Positions 26,401 through 35,248 are shown, numbered from the stretch's first letter. The stretch: DNA of 64,000 nucleotides from an uncultured Ruminiclostridium sp. (GCA_947594425.1 CANQED010000002.1:188364-252363); one strand, 5' to 3'. The notes: generated by a model not told the origin, from the letters alone. Made by a program: numbers and translations.

Positions 26401-27912
26401 ATGGAGCAATATCTTGTTACCCCCAAGCAGATGAAAGCGGCGGAGCAGTATTCCGAGCAAAACGGCATATCCTGCGCCCGCCTTATGGACAACGTCGGCA
26501 GGCTGACGGCGCTTAAGCTCGATACCTTGTACGGGGTCGGCGAAAAGAGGATACTGATACTGTGCGGCGCGGGCAATAACGGCGGCGACGGCTTTGCTGC
26601 GGCAAAATATCTCAGCCGCTTAGGCACGGATACCGAGGTGCTGATTTTAGCCGAGCCTAAGACAGCACTGTCAAAGCAGTGCTATGAGAGATGTGCGCCG
26701 TATTTTTCCGCCGTATATACTATAGATAATGTAAATGCCGACAGTCTGATAAGCGGCGCGGATATCATACTCGACTGCGTGTACGGCACGGGCTTTCACG
26801 GCACACTTGACCAAAGCACCGCGCAGCTGTTTTCGTTGTGCAATAAGAGCAAGGCGATACGGTGCTCGATAGACATAGCGTCGGGCTGTGACGCTAAGAG
26901 CGGCGAGGCGGACGAGCACGCCTTTTGCGCGGACGTGACCTTTGCCGCGGGGGCGGTAAAGACGGGGCAGATAATTTCCCCCGCCGCTAAGCTTTCGGGC
27001 AAGATCATCACGCTCGACATCGGGATAGAAGATTATCCCGAATATACCGCCGTGATAAATACCGACAGCCTGTTTAAGCTTTTGCCAAAGAGAGAAAGGC
27101 TCTCCCACAAGGGTGATTATGGCAGACTGCTCAATATAGCGGGCAGCGAGCGGTTTATCGGCGCGGCGTGGCTCTCGACAAACGCCGCAATGCGCATAGG
27201 TACGGGGATAGTGGAGCTTGCCTCGATAGAAAAGGTCATATCGGCGGCGTCCGCGTCACTGCACGAGTGCATTTTCCTCCCGCTTAAAAACAGCTCTGAG
27301 TACATCGACGCGGAGGATATAAAGGATATACTCAAATCGGCAGAGCACGCCTCGGCCATAACGGTCGGCTGCGGTATGGGATATCGCGAGGACACCCGCC
27401 TAGTGGTAAATGCCGTAATCGAAAACGCAAAATGCCCCGTCCTTATAGACGCGGACGGCATAAATTCGCTTAGCGGGCATATAAATGGTCTTAAGGACAA
27501 CGCAAACAGGCTATTGCTTACTCCGCACGCTAAAGAATTTTCCCGCATAAGCTCTTTGCCGCTTGACAGGATATTAAGCGACCCGCTCACCGCCGCGCGC
27601 GATTTTGCCAAAGAATATAAGGTGCATATTTTGCTAAAGGGCGGATACTCCGTGATAGCCGCGCCCGACGGCAGAGTGGCTGTAAATATGAGCGGCTGCT
27701 CCGCGTTAGCAAAGGGCGGAAGCGGCGACTGCCTTACCGGCACGGTCGGCGGGCTTCTCGCACAAGGGTTAGGCGAGTATGACGCGCTTAGGCTCGGGGC
27801 GTATATCGCGGGGCTTGCCGCCGAAAGAGCGTCGCTCACCCGCGACGAGAGCGGCATACTGCCCGGCGAGCTTGCCGAGCTGTACCCTTATATATTAAAA
27901 GAGTATAGGTAA
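26401..27912 (+). CDS. nnr: Bifunctional NAD(P)HX epimerase / ADP-dependent NAD(P)HX dehydratase
   Basis: The 503-residue protein joins the two YjeF domains. The N-terminal epimerase domain (about 1-215) shows GAGNNGGDGFAAAKYL and the Asp in ILDCVYGTGF. The C-terminal ribokinase-like dehydratase domain (about 225-503) shows LLTPHAKEFSRI and GGSGDCLTGTVGGLLAQG, with the catalytic Asp. It repairs hydrated NADH and NADPH in the cytoplasm. The ATG follows AGAAAGGA. It is followed after 35 bases by a lipoprotein gene, probably in the same transcript. Confidence 0.95.
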   Translation: MEQYLVTPKQMKAAEQYSEQNGISCARLMDNVGRLTALKLDTLYGVGEKRILILCGAGNNGGDGFAAAKYLSRLGTDTEVLILAEPKTALSKQCYERCAPYFSAVYTIDNVNADSLISGADIILDCVYGTGFHGTLDQSTAQLFSLCNKSKAIRCSIDIASGCDAKSGEADEHAFCADVTFAAGAVKTGQIISPAAKLSGKIITLDIGIEDYPEYTAVINTDSLFKLLPKRERLSHKGDYGRLLNIAGSERFIGAAWLSTNAAMRIGTGIVELASIEKVISAASASLHECIFLPLKNSSEYIDAEDIKDILKSAEHASAITVGCGMGYREDTRLVVNAVIENAKCPVLIDADGINSLSGHINGLKDNANRLLLTPHAKEFSRISSLPLDRILSDPLTAARDFAKEYKVHILLKGGYSVIAAPDGRVAVNMSGCSALAKGGSGDCLTGTVGGLLAQGLGEYDALRLGAYIAGLAAERASLTRDESGILPGELAELYPYILKEYR

Positions 27913-27947
27913 AGCATAATAAACGTTGTCTTAGAAAGGAAATAATT

Positions 27948-28451
27948 ATGTCAAAGACAATGTTTGTTACCGTGATAGCTTTTTGCGTATTATTGTTTAC
28001 CTCCTGCGGCGCGAAAAAGCCGTCCGTGCCGAGCCTTGACGGGGATATCTCGGTACAGGGCACGCTATGCGTCAGCGGTCTTGAGGCAAAGGTGAGCCTA
28101 AGCAGGGCGGACGGGGTGTGGACGGCAAGCTTTACCTCCCCCGAGAGCATAAACGGGCTTGAGCTGACGATTAGCAAAAACAAGCTCGGCTCAAAGCTCG
28201 ACGGCATAAGCTTTGAGCTCCCTACCGACACTAAAGGGTACGAGAATATCCTCTGCCCGATAATAAACGCAATCGACAACGCCGAAAGCTACACCGACGC
28301 TAAAGAGAGCGGCGGGATATGCACCGTTATCGGCACGGGAGAGGACGGCGGCTGGCAGATAACGGCTGCCTCTGACGGCAGTATAATCTCCGTCACCGTA
28401 GGCGACGTATCATTTGCCGCGGAAGAGGAAAACAAAGATACGGACAGCTAA
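27948..28451 (+). CDS. Lipoprotein of unknown function
   Basis: The 167-residue protein has a lipobox (LLFTSCG, Cys about 21) after a short signal peptide. The start follows AGAAAGGAAA. The mature part alternates beta strands with VWTASFTSPESINGLELTISKNKLGS and ends in a charged tail (AAEEENKDTDS). I do not recognise the family; similar small lipoproteins with this fold-like pattern are common in Oscillospiraceae. It follows nnr and precedes the promoter of the pseudopilin gene. Confidence 0.75.
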   Translation: MSKTMFVTVIAFCVLLFTSCGAKKPSVPSLDGDISVQGTLCVSGLEAKVSLSRADGVWTASFTSPESINGLELTISKNKLGSKLDGISFELPTDTKGYENILCPIINAIDNAESYTDAKESGGICTVIGTGEDGGWQITAASDGSIISVTVGDVSFAAEEENKDTDS

Positions 28452-28487
28452 TAAAGTAAATTTTCTTTAAAAAACGCTAAAACTGTG

Positions 28488-28516
28488 TTGACATACCGAA
28501 AAAAATATGTTAAAAT
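28488..28516 (+). promoter_or_regulatory. Promoter of the pseudopilin gene
   Basis: TTGACA (28488-28493) and TAAAAT (28511-28516) are spaced by 17 bases, and the start codon at 28584 lies about 60 bases beyond the predicted start site. Confidence 0.75.
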
Positions 28517-28583
28517 ACTCTATATAAAGAGACATTATGCCGTAATGGGCGGTTTGAATATATTATTTCGGGAGGGACCGGTT

Positions 28584-29261
28584 ATGCTTAGGTATCTTCG
28601 CTCCAAAAAGGGCTTTACAATGATCGAGCTTGTTGTGGTCATCGCCATAATAGGTATTTTGGCGGCTATTATCGTGCCTATGATGGCGGGCGCGGGCAGA
28701 CCGCAGGAGGCGGACACAAGAGCGGAGAGCTTTTATTACGCTCTGCAGAATGTATTTATAGATTATAAGGCCGACAACCCCGACAGCGCGCCGGGCTATT
28801 ATACCCTTGCCGACGGCACTAAGCTTGACGACGAAACGCAGTATTTTATGGTGTACGCCGAGGCTAATTCGCAGGGCGCGGTGACCTCGGGGGCCGACGA
28901 GGAGCTGCCGGGCAATTTTACCGATATCAGCGTAGCGATGACCCCCTCGGGAGTAACGCCGAGCGCAGCGTATACGGCATATCAGACGGGCGTATCCGAC
29001 CCCATGCTGTTAAATAAGCTTAATGCCAAGACCTCGGGAGAAGAATACGGATATTACTGCGCGCTAGTCGACAGCGAGTGCCGCGTGCTGGTGACCTACT
29101 GGTGCCGCGAGCCCTTTGACGACGTATTCGGCGATTATAATTCCGAATACGGCTCGCCGTCGACCGTAATGTTCACCGACTATAATTATATCGGAGATTA
29201 TTGCGTCGGCTCGTTCCCGAATGTTTACAGTGTAAAGAGTAAGACGGTATTCGATGTTTAA
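28584..29261 (+). CDS. Type IV pilin-like protein with prepilin cleavage motif
   Basis: The 225-residue protein starts at the ATG after GGGAGGG. It carries a classic class-III signal (LRSKKGFTMIELVVVIAIIG), with cleavage expected between Gly and Phe, Glu at +5 and a hydrophobic helix of about 20 residues. The rest is a globular domain without a recognised family. No prepilin peptidase, assembly ATPase or platform gene is in the window, so any machinery must be elsewhere. It has its own promoter and terminator and so is a one-gene unit. Confidence 0.85.
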   Translation: MLRYLRSKKGFTMIELVVVIAIIGILAAIIVPMMAGAGRPQEADTRAESFYYALQNVFIDYKADNPDSAPGYYTLADGTKLDDETQYFMVYAEANSQGAVTSGADEELPGNFTDISVAMTPSGVTPSAAYTAYQTGVSDPMLLNKLNAKTSGEEYGYYCALVDSECRVLVTYWCREPFDDVFGDYNSEYGSPSTVMFTDYNYIGDYCVGSFPNVYSVKSKTVFDV

Positions 29262-29274
29262 ACGAAATTTATAT

Positions 29275-29302
29275 AAAACCCCCGTTTGGGGGTTTTATTT
29301 TT
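29275..29302 (+). terminator. Terminator of the pseudopilin gene
   Basis: AAAACCCCC-GTTT-GGGGGTTTT is a perfect 9-base stem with a 4-base loop followed by ATTTTTAT. Confidence 0.9.
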
Positions 29303-29328
29303 ATGCTGTGTATAACGAGCCTTCGCGC

Positions 29329-29357
29329 TTGACAGCAAAAGCGATTTGTGATAATAT
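29329..29357 (+). promoter_or_regulatory. Promoter of proBA
   Basis: TTGACA (29329-29334) and TAATAT (29352-29357) are spaced by 17 bases, about 45 bases before the proB start codon. Confidence 0.7.
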
Positions 29358-29401
29358 TATAAAGAGCAAAATAAATCCGCAAAAGAAAAGAGATAACGGC
29401 A

Positions 29402-30190
29402 ATGGATTATTCCGATAAAAAAAGAATAGTGATAAAGGTCGGCACGAGCACTCTCGCCCACAGCACGGGCAGCCTTAATATAAGGCGGGTGTCTAAGCTT
29501 ATCGAGGTATTCTCCGACCTTAAAAACGCGGGGCGCGAGATAGTATTCGTGTCCTCGGGCGCGCAGGGCGTAGGGGCGGCCCGCGCGGGACTGCGCACTA
29601 AGCCTAAGGAGATACCCGAGAAGCAGGCGTGCGCCGCGATAGGTCAGTGCGAGCTTATGCACATATACGACCGCGAATTTCAAAAGTACGACCACACGGT
29701 CGCGCAGCTGCTGCTTACGCGCGACGTTATCAGCAACAAGCTGCGCAAGGAGAACGTTATAAACACCCTCGAAAAGCTGCTCGATATGGGCATAGTACCG
29801 ATAATAAACGCAAACGACACGGTGTCTATAGAAGAGCTCGACTTTGACGAGAACGACACCCTTTCGGCGATAGTGGCAAGGCTGTGCGAGGCGGATCTGT
29901 TGGTGATACTCACCGACGTGGACGGGCTATATGATAAAAATCCTAAATACCCCGACGCAAAGCTTATCCCCGTTGTCGAAAAGGTGACCGACGAGATGAT
30001 AGCCTCGGCAAAGGACAAGGGCAGCGAGTTTGCGAGCGGGGGTATGCTGTCAAAGCTCGAGGCGTCGCTTATCGCGGGAGAGGGAGGCATTCCTACCGTG
30101 ATAATAAGAGGCTCGGACCCTAATATACTGTACGATCTGTTTGAGAATAAGGCTACCTGCACGGTATTTCTTCCGCACAAGGACAATTGA
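29402..30190 (+). CDS. proB: Glutamate 5-kinase
   Basis: The 262-residue amino-acid kinase phosphorylates glutamate as the first step of proline synthesis. VIKVGTSTLA, FVSSGAQGVGAARAGL, ANDTVSIEELDFDENDTLSA and GGMLSKLEAS are family motifs. It ends after the kinase domain; the C-terminal PUA domain of E. coli ProB is absent, as in many Firmicutes. The proA gene begins 11 bases downstream, so the two form an operon. Confidence 0.95.
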   Translation: MDYSDKKRIVIKVGTSTLAHSTGSLNIRRVSKLIEVFSDLKNAGREIVFVSSGAQGVGAARAGLRTKPKEIPEKQACAAIGQCELMHIYDREFQKYDHTVAQLLLTRDVISNKLRKENVINTLEKLLDMGIVPIINANDTVSIEELDFDENDTLSAIVARLCEADLLVILTDVDGLYDKNPKYPDAKLIPVVEKVTDEMIASAKDKGSEFASGGMLSKLEASLIAGEGGIPTVIIRGSDPNILYDLFENKATCTVFLPHKDN

Positions 30191-30201
30191 AAGGACAAGC
30201 T

Positions 30202-31446
30202 ATGACATATATACAGCAGCTCGGCGAACGGGCAAAGACAGCCGCCGCGGCTTCGGCTCGGCTTTCGCGAAAGCAAAAGGATAATATACTGCTCGATATA
30301 GCAGCGCTTATTATAGATAAGAGCGAGGAGATAAAGGCACAGAACCGCCTCGACATAGACAACGCCGAGAAAAACGGCATATCACGGTCGCTTATCGACC
30401 GCCTCACCCTCACCGACGCGCGCATAGAGGGTATGGCCGAGGGCGTAAGGCAGGTGGCGGCGCTGCCCGACCCCGTAGGACGGGTGATAGGCGGCGGCAC
30501 TCTCGACAACGGGCTTGAGATAGTTAAAAAGACCGTGCCGCTCGGCGTTATCGGTATAATATTCGAGTCAAGACCTAATGTGACGATAGACGCGGGGTGC
30601 CTTTGCTTTAAGGCGGGCAATACCGTGATACTGCGCGGCGGCAGCGACGCGATAAATTCTAACAAGTGCCTTGTAGAGCTTATGCGCCGTGCAATAGAAA
30701 AGGCGGGCGCGGATCCGAATATTATACAGCTTGTAGAGGATACCTCACGCGATACCGCGCGCAGCCTTATGAAAGCTAACGAGTACCTCGACGTGCTTAT
30801 CCCGCGCGGCGGCGGAGGGCTGATACACACAGTTATGACCGAGTCTACAGTCCCCGTCATACAGACCGGCGAGGGCAACTGCCATGTCTACGTCGACGAG
30901 AGCGCCGACACCGATATGGCGGTAAGGATAACCGACAACGCAAAGACTCAGCGCCCCTCCGTATGCAACGCGATAGAAAATGTGATAGTGCACCGCGCTA
31001 AGGCTGAGGAATTTCTCACCCGCCTTAAAGAATACTGGAACGGCAAGGTCGCTTTTATCGGCGACGAGGAGAGCGCAAAATACCTCACCCTCGAAAAGAC
31101 CGCCGACGATGCCGACTACCGCAAGGAATTTTTAGACCAAAGGATAGCGGTAAAGATAGTCGGGGATATCGACGAGGCGATAGCGCATATCAACCGTTTC
31201 GGCACGCGCCACAGCGAGTGCATAGTCACCCGCGATATGGACAACGCCGCAAAATTTCAGCGAGAAATAGACGCGGCAGCGGTATACGTCAACGCGAGCA
31301 CGCGCTTTACAGACGGGTTTGAGTTCGGTTTGGGCGCGGAAATAGGCATCTCCACCCAAAAGCTGCACGCAAGAGGACCTATGGGGTTAGAGGCGCTGAC
31401 GACCTATAAATATCTGATAAACGGCAATGGTCAGATAAGAGGCTGA
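30202..31446 (+). CDS. proA: Gamma-glutamyl phosphate reductase
   Basis: The 414-residue aldehyde-dehydrogenase-fold enzyme makes glutamate semialdehyde. It shows GVIGIIFESRPNVT, LRGGSDAINSN and the catalytic Cys in RPSVCNAIENVIV. The ATG at 30202 is chosen over one 15 bases upstream, because GAAAGGAC lies just in front of it. proC is not in the window. A gene for a membrane protein follows after 17 bases. Confidence 0.95.
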   Translation: MTYIQQLGERAKTAAAASARLSRKQKDNILLDIAALIIDKSEEIKAQNRLDIDNAEKNGISRSLIDRLTLTDARIEGMAEGVRQVAALPDPVGRVIGGGTLDNGLEIVKKTVPLGVIGIIFESRPNVTIDAGCLCFKAGNTVILRGGSDAINSNKCLVELMRRAIEKAGADPNIIQLVEDTSRDTARSLMKANEYLDVLIPRGGGGLIHTVMTESTVPVIQTGEGNCHVYVDESADTDMAVRITDNAKTQRPSVCNAIENVIVHRAKAEEFLTRLKEYWNGKVAFIGDEESAKYLTLEKTADDADYRKEFLDQRIAVKIVGDIDEAIAHINRFGTRHSECIVTRDMDNAAKFQREIDAAAVYVNASTRFTDGFEFGLGAEIGISTQKLHARGPMGLEALTTYKYLINGNGQIRG

Positions 31447-31463
31447 CCTTAAAGGAGCAAATA

Positions 31464-32306
31464 ATGAAAAAACGCAAGGACGATAAAAAGCGCGAGGACA
31501 ACCGCGTACTGCGCAGCATAGCAGGCTCGCTCGAGGAGGCGTTTTCCGACGACGAGCCCGACGAATTTAACGACGATGACGTGATATTCGTCGACGTGCC
31601 GCAAAAGACGCGCAAGGGGCAGGGCAAAAAGGTATTCTTCTTTGTCTGCGGCCTGTTGATTATATTTTTTACCATAATAGGGATAGTGTCCTCGTCGATA
31701 TACATAGCAAATATGGCGTCGGATATAGCTAACAACACCGCGCTTAAAAACGAGTTTGAGCTGTATCTGTACCCCTTGGTGGCGACAGACCCGCCGACCT
31801 TTGAGGACAGCACTGGGATACCGAATTCTACGCTGATAAACGCCGCGATATCTAAGATACTGCTGACCGGCGATATTTCCAATTATGAGGTGGACACGGG
31901 CATAACCTATATACCCGAGCTTGACGTGGAGACCAACGCCGCGAGCCTGTTCGGCGGGAGCGTCGAGATAACGCACCAAACGGTCGGCAGCGTAATGGAG
32001 CGCGCGACCTATTATCCCGAGAAAAAGGCGTACGGCATATCTACCACCAACCGCACCGCAAATTATGTCCCTAAGGTGACCGAGATATCAAACGTCGGCG
32101 AGACCTATACGCTGACTGTGGACTATTACCCGCTGACAGCCTCTATAGCGGGGCTCGAGCAGCACGTCGCCTCGGCTAAGCAGATGAAGTACGTCGTTAT
32201 CAAAAGCGCGGGCGACCGCAAGACGGTAACGTCGATAAGCTTTGGCGAGGGCAGCCCGTTCGCGGATATAAGCAGCAACGCCTCAAGCGTTGACAGCAGC
32301 AGATAA
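31464..32306 (+). CDS. Single-pass membrane protein of unknown function
   Basis: The 280-residue protein has a highly charged N-terminus (about 1-52, KKRKDDKKRE then acidic DDEPDEFNDDD), one strong membrane segment (VFFFVCGLLIIFFTIIGIV, about 57-80) and an extracytoplasmic domain rich in beta strands with a Ser-rich end. I do not recognise a family. It starts 17 bases after proA behind AAAGGAG and is followed by the hairpin-rich element at 32313-32507, so it ends the proBA transcript. Confidence 0.78.
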   Translation: MKKRKDDKKREDNRVLRSIAGSLEEAFSDDEPDEFNDDDVIFVDVPQKTRKGQGKKVFFFVCGLLIIFFTIIGIVSSSIYIANMASDIANNTALKNEFELYLYPLVATDPPTFEDSTGIPNSTLINAAISKILLTGDISNYEVDTGITYIPELDVETNAASLFGGSVEITHQTVGSVMERATYYPEKKAYGISTTNRTANYVPKVTEISNVGETYTLTVDYYPLTASIAGLEQHVASAKQMKYVVIKSAGDRKTVTSISFGEGSPFADISSNASSVDSSR

Positions 32307-32312
32307 CTTATT

Positions 32313-32507
32313 ACCCCCGTAAATTTTACGGGGGTCAGCTTGTCGAAAAACACCTTGCGGTGTTTTCCGAAGCTGAAACTTATCTCAAATGGGGGCAAAA
32401 ACCTGATGTTTTTACCCCCATACCCCCTTTTTCTTCCGATTATTTTAGCTTGATATTTTTTATTAAAACCTTTTTCGACAGACAAACCCCGTAAATTTTA
32501 CGGGGGT
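32313..32507. repeat. Palindrome-rich extragenic element (MITE-like) or multi-hairpin terminator
   Basis: Two nearly identical palindromes bound the element: ACCCCCGTAAA / TTTACGGGGGT at 32313-32335, and ACCCCGTAAA / TTTACGGGGT within 32486-32507. Inside lie inverted copies of TGTCGAAAAA (32341-32350) and TTTTTCGACA (32471-32480). Two further hairpins are CAGCTT / AAGCTG with GAAAAACACC / GGTGTTTTCC (32336-32375), and ATGGGGG / CCCCCAT (32389-32421). No protein is encoded. Confidence 0.55.
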
Positions 32508-32563
32508 CGTTTTATACACCGTACAGCCATATCTCATAGACCGTATCACGAGTTCTCCAACGA

Positions 32564-32592
32564 TTGACAATATTCGCGATTTATGTTATACT
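32564..32592 (+). promoter_or_regulatory. Promoter of the phosphoglycosyltransferase-pyrB operon
   Basis: TTGACA (32564-32569) and TATACT (32587-32592) are spaced by 17 bases. The start codon is about 75 bases downstream. Confidence 0.75.
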
Positions 32593-32671
32593 TAAGATAA
32601 TTAAAGCTTTTTTTGTCCCATTTCGGGGAACACTACGGTAAAACGCCGCAATGTGTCGGGAGGGTCGCTGC

Positions 32672-34069
32672 TTGAACAGAGAAAAAGAAAAATACAAGCG
32701 TGTCGCGCTGTTTGTGGATTCGCTGGTGCTGCTCACTTGGCTGACGTCCACCTTCGGTCTTATATGGATCAATTTTTACAATAACAAGATAGCCAACAGC
32801 TTTTTCGCACGCGGAAATTGGCTGCTGTTTGGGCTGTATATAGTTATACTGTGGGTATTTTCTAAAGTCTACAAGGGGCTTAAGGTCGGCACGCTGAAAA
32901 CCATAGACCTTATAGTGTCGCAGGTGCTTGCGACGCTGTGTACCAATATCGTCGCCTATTTGCAGATAAGCCTTATCGCGCGGCATATGCTCGAGATAAC
33001 GCCGCTGCTGCTATGTATGCTTATTCAGACGGTCATAATTATTATCTGGGCGGTAATAAGCGGCGTTATCATGCGCAACCTCTACCCCGCCAAAAACGTC
33101 GTTATGCTGTACGGAAACGAACACCCCGCTATGCTGCTCGCGGAAAAAATGGGACATCGCTCGGACAAGTATCTTGTGTCGGAGATGATAAACGTATCTA
33201 TGGGGCTCGACTATATCACGAGCAGGCTGGACGAGTTTGACGCGGTGGTGATATGCGACACCCCTAACGATATACGCAACGATATACTCAAATACTGCTT
33301 TAAGCACTCGATACGCTCGTATCTTGTGCCGAAAATATCCGATATAATCATACGCGGCTCGGACAATAACGAGCTGTTCGACACGCCGCTGCTCACCGCC
33401 AAAAACGAGGGCCTCGGCATAGAAAAACGCGCGGTAAAGCGCATATCCGATATAATAATGTCATCTATCGGCATAATAATCGCCTCGCCCTTTATGCTGA
33501 TAACCGCCATAGCGATAAAGCTGTACGACGGCGGCCCCGTGCTGTATAAGCAGGTGCGCTATACTCGGGATAAAAAGGAATTTAAGCTGCTTAAGTTTCG
33601 CAGCATGGTCGTAAACGCCGAGAGCGACGGAGTAGCGCGCCTCGCAAGCGAAAAAGATAAGCGCATAACCCCCGTCGGCAGGGTGATAAGAAAGATACGC
33701 TTTGACGAGCTGCCGCAGCTGTTCAATATATTTAAAGGCGATATGTCGGTAGTAGGACCTCGCCCCGAGCGTCCCGAGATACACGCTCAGTACGAGAAAG
33801 CTATGCCCGAATTTTCATTCAGGCTAAAGGTAAAGGCGGGGCTTACGGGCAACGCTCAAGTGGTCGGCAAGTACAATACCACCCCCTACGACAAGCTTAA
33901 GCTCGACCTTATGTATATAGAAAAATATTCTATCGCGCAGGATATCCTTATAATATTAAAGACTATAAAGATAATATTCCTGCCGGAAGAGAGCACTAAA
34001 GGGATAAAAGAGGGCGACGCCACCCCCGAGGTGACCACCGCCGCAAAGAAAAAGGAGAACGAAAAATGA
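32672..34069 (+). CDS. Polyprenyl glycosylphosphotransferase (WbaP/CpsE-like sugar transferase)
   Basis: The 465-residue enzyme is expected to load a sugar-1-phosphate onto undecaprenyl phosphate to start a polysaccharide. The N-terminal third has about four to five membrane helices, the middle is a Rossmann-like region, and the C-terminal catalytic domain (about 260-455) has GPVLYKQVRYTRDKKEF, FKLLKFRSMV, RFDELPQLFNIFKGDMSVVGPRPERPE and a KxKAGLTGNAQV block. A TTG start at 32672 is chosen because GGGAGGG lies 7 bases before it; an in-frame ATG at 32651 has no signal. It overlaps pyrB by 4 bases. It is far from the capsule cluster at the right end but could initiate its polymer. Confidence 0.9.
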   Translation: MNREKEKYKRVALFVDSLVLLTWLTSTFGLIWINFYNNKIANSFFARGNWLLFGLYIVILWVFSKVYKGLKVGTLKTIDLIVSQVLATLCTNIVAYLQISLIARHMLEITPLLLCMLIQTVIIIIWAVISGVIMRNLYPAKNVVMLYGNEHPAMLLAEKMGHRSDKYLVSEMINVSMGLDYITSRLDEFDAVVICDTPNDIRNDILKYCFKHSIRSYLVPKISDIIIRGSDNNELFDTPLLTAKNEGLGIEKRAVKRISDIIMSSIGIIIASPFMLITAIAIKLYDGGPVLYKQVRYTRDKKEFKLLKFRSMVVNAESDGVARLASEKDKRITPVGRVIRKIRFDELPQLFNIFKGDMSVVGPRPERPEIHAQYEKAMPEFSFRLKVKAGLTGNAQVVGKYNTTPYDKLKLDLMYIEKYSIAQDILIILKTIKIIFLPEESTKGIKEGDATPEVTTAAKKKENEK

Positions 34070-35136
34070 GCGCGTATGAGCATCTTATCGACCTGGACGA
34101 TTACAGCGACGAGGATCTTGACAGCATAGTCACCCTCGCACAAGATATAGTTAAGTACCCGAGGAGCTATTCCGAGCGGTGCGGCGGCAAGATAATGGCG
34201 ACGCTGTTTTATGAGCCGTCCACCCGCACGCAGATGAGCTTTCAGACCGCTATGCTAAAGCTCGGGGGGACGCTGATAGGCTTTGACAACCCCTCCGTGT
34301 CCTCGGTCGCTAAAGGGGAAAATCTTAAGGATACCACAAAGATAGTCAGCGGCTATGCCGATATACTCGTTATGCGCAACCCCTTTGAGGGCAGCGCAAA
34401 GGCCGCGGCGCTGACCGCCTGCTGCCCGATAATAAACGCGGGGGACGGCGGACATCTTCACCCGACCCAGACCCTAACCGATATGCTGACGCTAAAAATG
34501 GAAAAGGGCAGGCTCGACCACCTGAAGATAGGCGTGTGCGGCGACCTTATGAACGGCAGAACTGTGCATTCATTGCTAAAGGCGTTGTCCTGCTATGAGG
34601 GCAACGAGTTTGTACTTATCTCTACAAAAGAGCTTAGACTTCCCGATTATATAAAGGACATAATCACAAAGCGCGGGTGTAAGTACACCGAGGCATTCTC
34701 GATAGAAGAGGCCGTGGGCGACCTTGATATGCTGTATATGACGCGCATACAGCGCGAGCGCTTTGCAAGCGAGGAAGAATACGACCGCCAGAAAAACGTC
34801 TACATCCTCGACACCGATAAGATGGCAAAAGCGCCTAAGGATATGATAGTCCTGCACCCGCTGCCCAGAGTGGACGAGATAGCCTCCGAGGTGGACGACG
34901 ACCCGCGCGCACTGTACTTTAAACAGGCGCATTACGGCGTATATGTGCGTATGGCGCTGATAATAAGCATACTCGAAAACCGCATACACCCCCTCCCCCT
35001 GCTAAAGGGAGAAATAATAAAGGACAAGCACTGTCATAATCCTAAGTGCATAACCTCCACCGAGCCGTATCTTCCTAACAGCTTTAAGCGCTCGGGCGAC
35101 GCTCTTGTGTGCGACTACTGCGACAGCAAGCTGTGA
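34066..35136 (+). CDS. pyrB: Aspartate carbamoyltransferase fused to a PyrI-type zinc domain
   Basis: The 356-residue protein makes carbamoyl aspartate for pyrimidines. The catalytic part (1-310) has YEPSTRTQMSF, HPTQTLTDMLT and HPLPRVDEI, which fit aspartate rather than ornithine as substrate. The last 34 residues contain four cysteines (C323, C328, C349, C352) in the pattern CHNPKCIT ... CDYC, as in the zinc domain of the regulatory chain PyrI. The nucleotide-binding domain of PyrI is absent. Fused PyrBI polypeptides are known from Thermotoga. The ATG overlaps the preceding sugar transferase stop (ATGA). No other pyr gene is nearby. Confidence 0.93.
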   Translation: MSAYEHLIDLDDYSDEDLDSIVTLAQDIVKYPRSYSERCGGKIMATLFYEPSTRTQMSFQTAMLKLGGTLIGFDNPSVSSVAKGENLKDTTKIVSGYADILVMRNPFEGSAKAAALTACCPIINAGDGGHLHPTQTLTDMLTLKMEKGRLDHLKIGVCGDLMNGRTVHSLLKALSCYEGNEFVLISTKELRLPDYIKDIITKRGCKYTEAFSIEEAVGDLDMLYMTRIQRERFASEEEYDRQKNVYILDTDKMAKAPKDMIVLHPLPRVDEIASEVDDDPRALYFKQAHYGVYVRMALIISILENRIHPLPLLKGEIIKDKHCHNPKCITSTEPYLPNSFKRSGDALVCDYCDSKL

Positions 35137-35180
35137 CAATAAGCGGCACGCTGTGACAAGAAGCGGCATGCTGTGACAAG
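35131..35180 (+). repeat. 20-bp tandem repeat at the 3' end of pyrB
   Basis: CTGTGACAA(T/G)AAGCGGCA(C/T)G is repeated at 35131 and 35151, with a half copy at 35171. The first copy contains the last codon and the stop of pyrB. The duplication is therefore just outside the coding frame. Confidence 0.75.
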
Positions 35181-35218
35181 AAAAATAAAGCGTTTTTGCA
35201 TATTCCGTGATAGGGGTA

Positions 35219-35247
35219 TTGACAAAAGCGTCTTACTGTGGTATAAT
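35219..35247 (+). promoter_or_regulatory. cysK: Promoter of cysK
   Basis: TTGACA (35219-35224) and TATAAT (35242-35247) are spaced by 17 bases, about 55 bases before the start codon. Confidence 0.8.
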
Positions 35248-35248
35248 T

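Noticed and set aside
35131-35180. CRISPR-like repeat
   Set aside because: The units are directly adjacent without spacers and only two and a half copies exist, so it is a tandem duplication.
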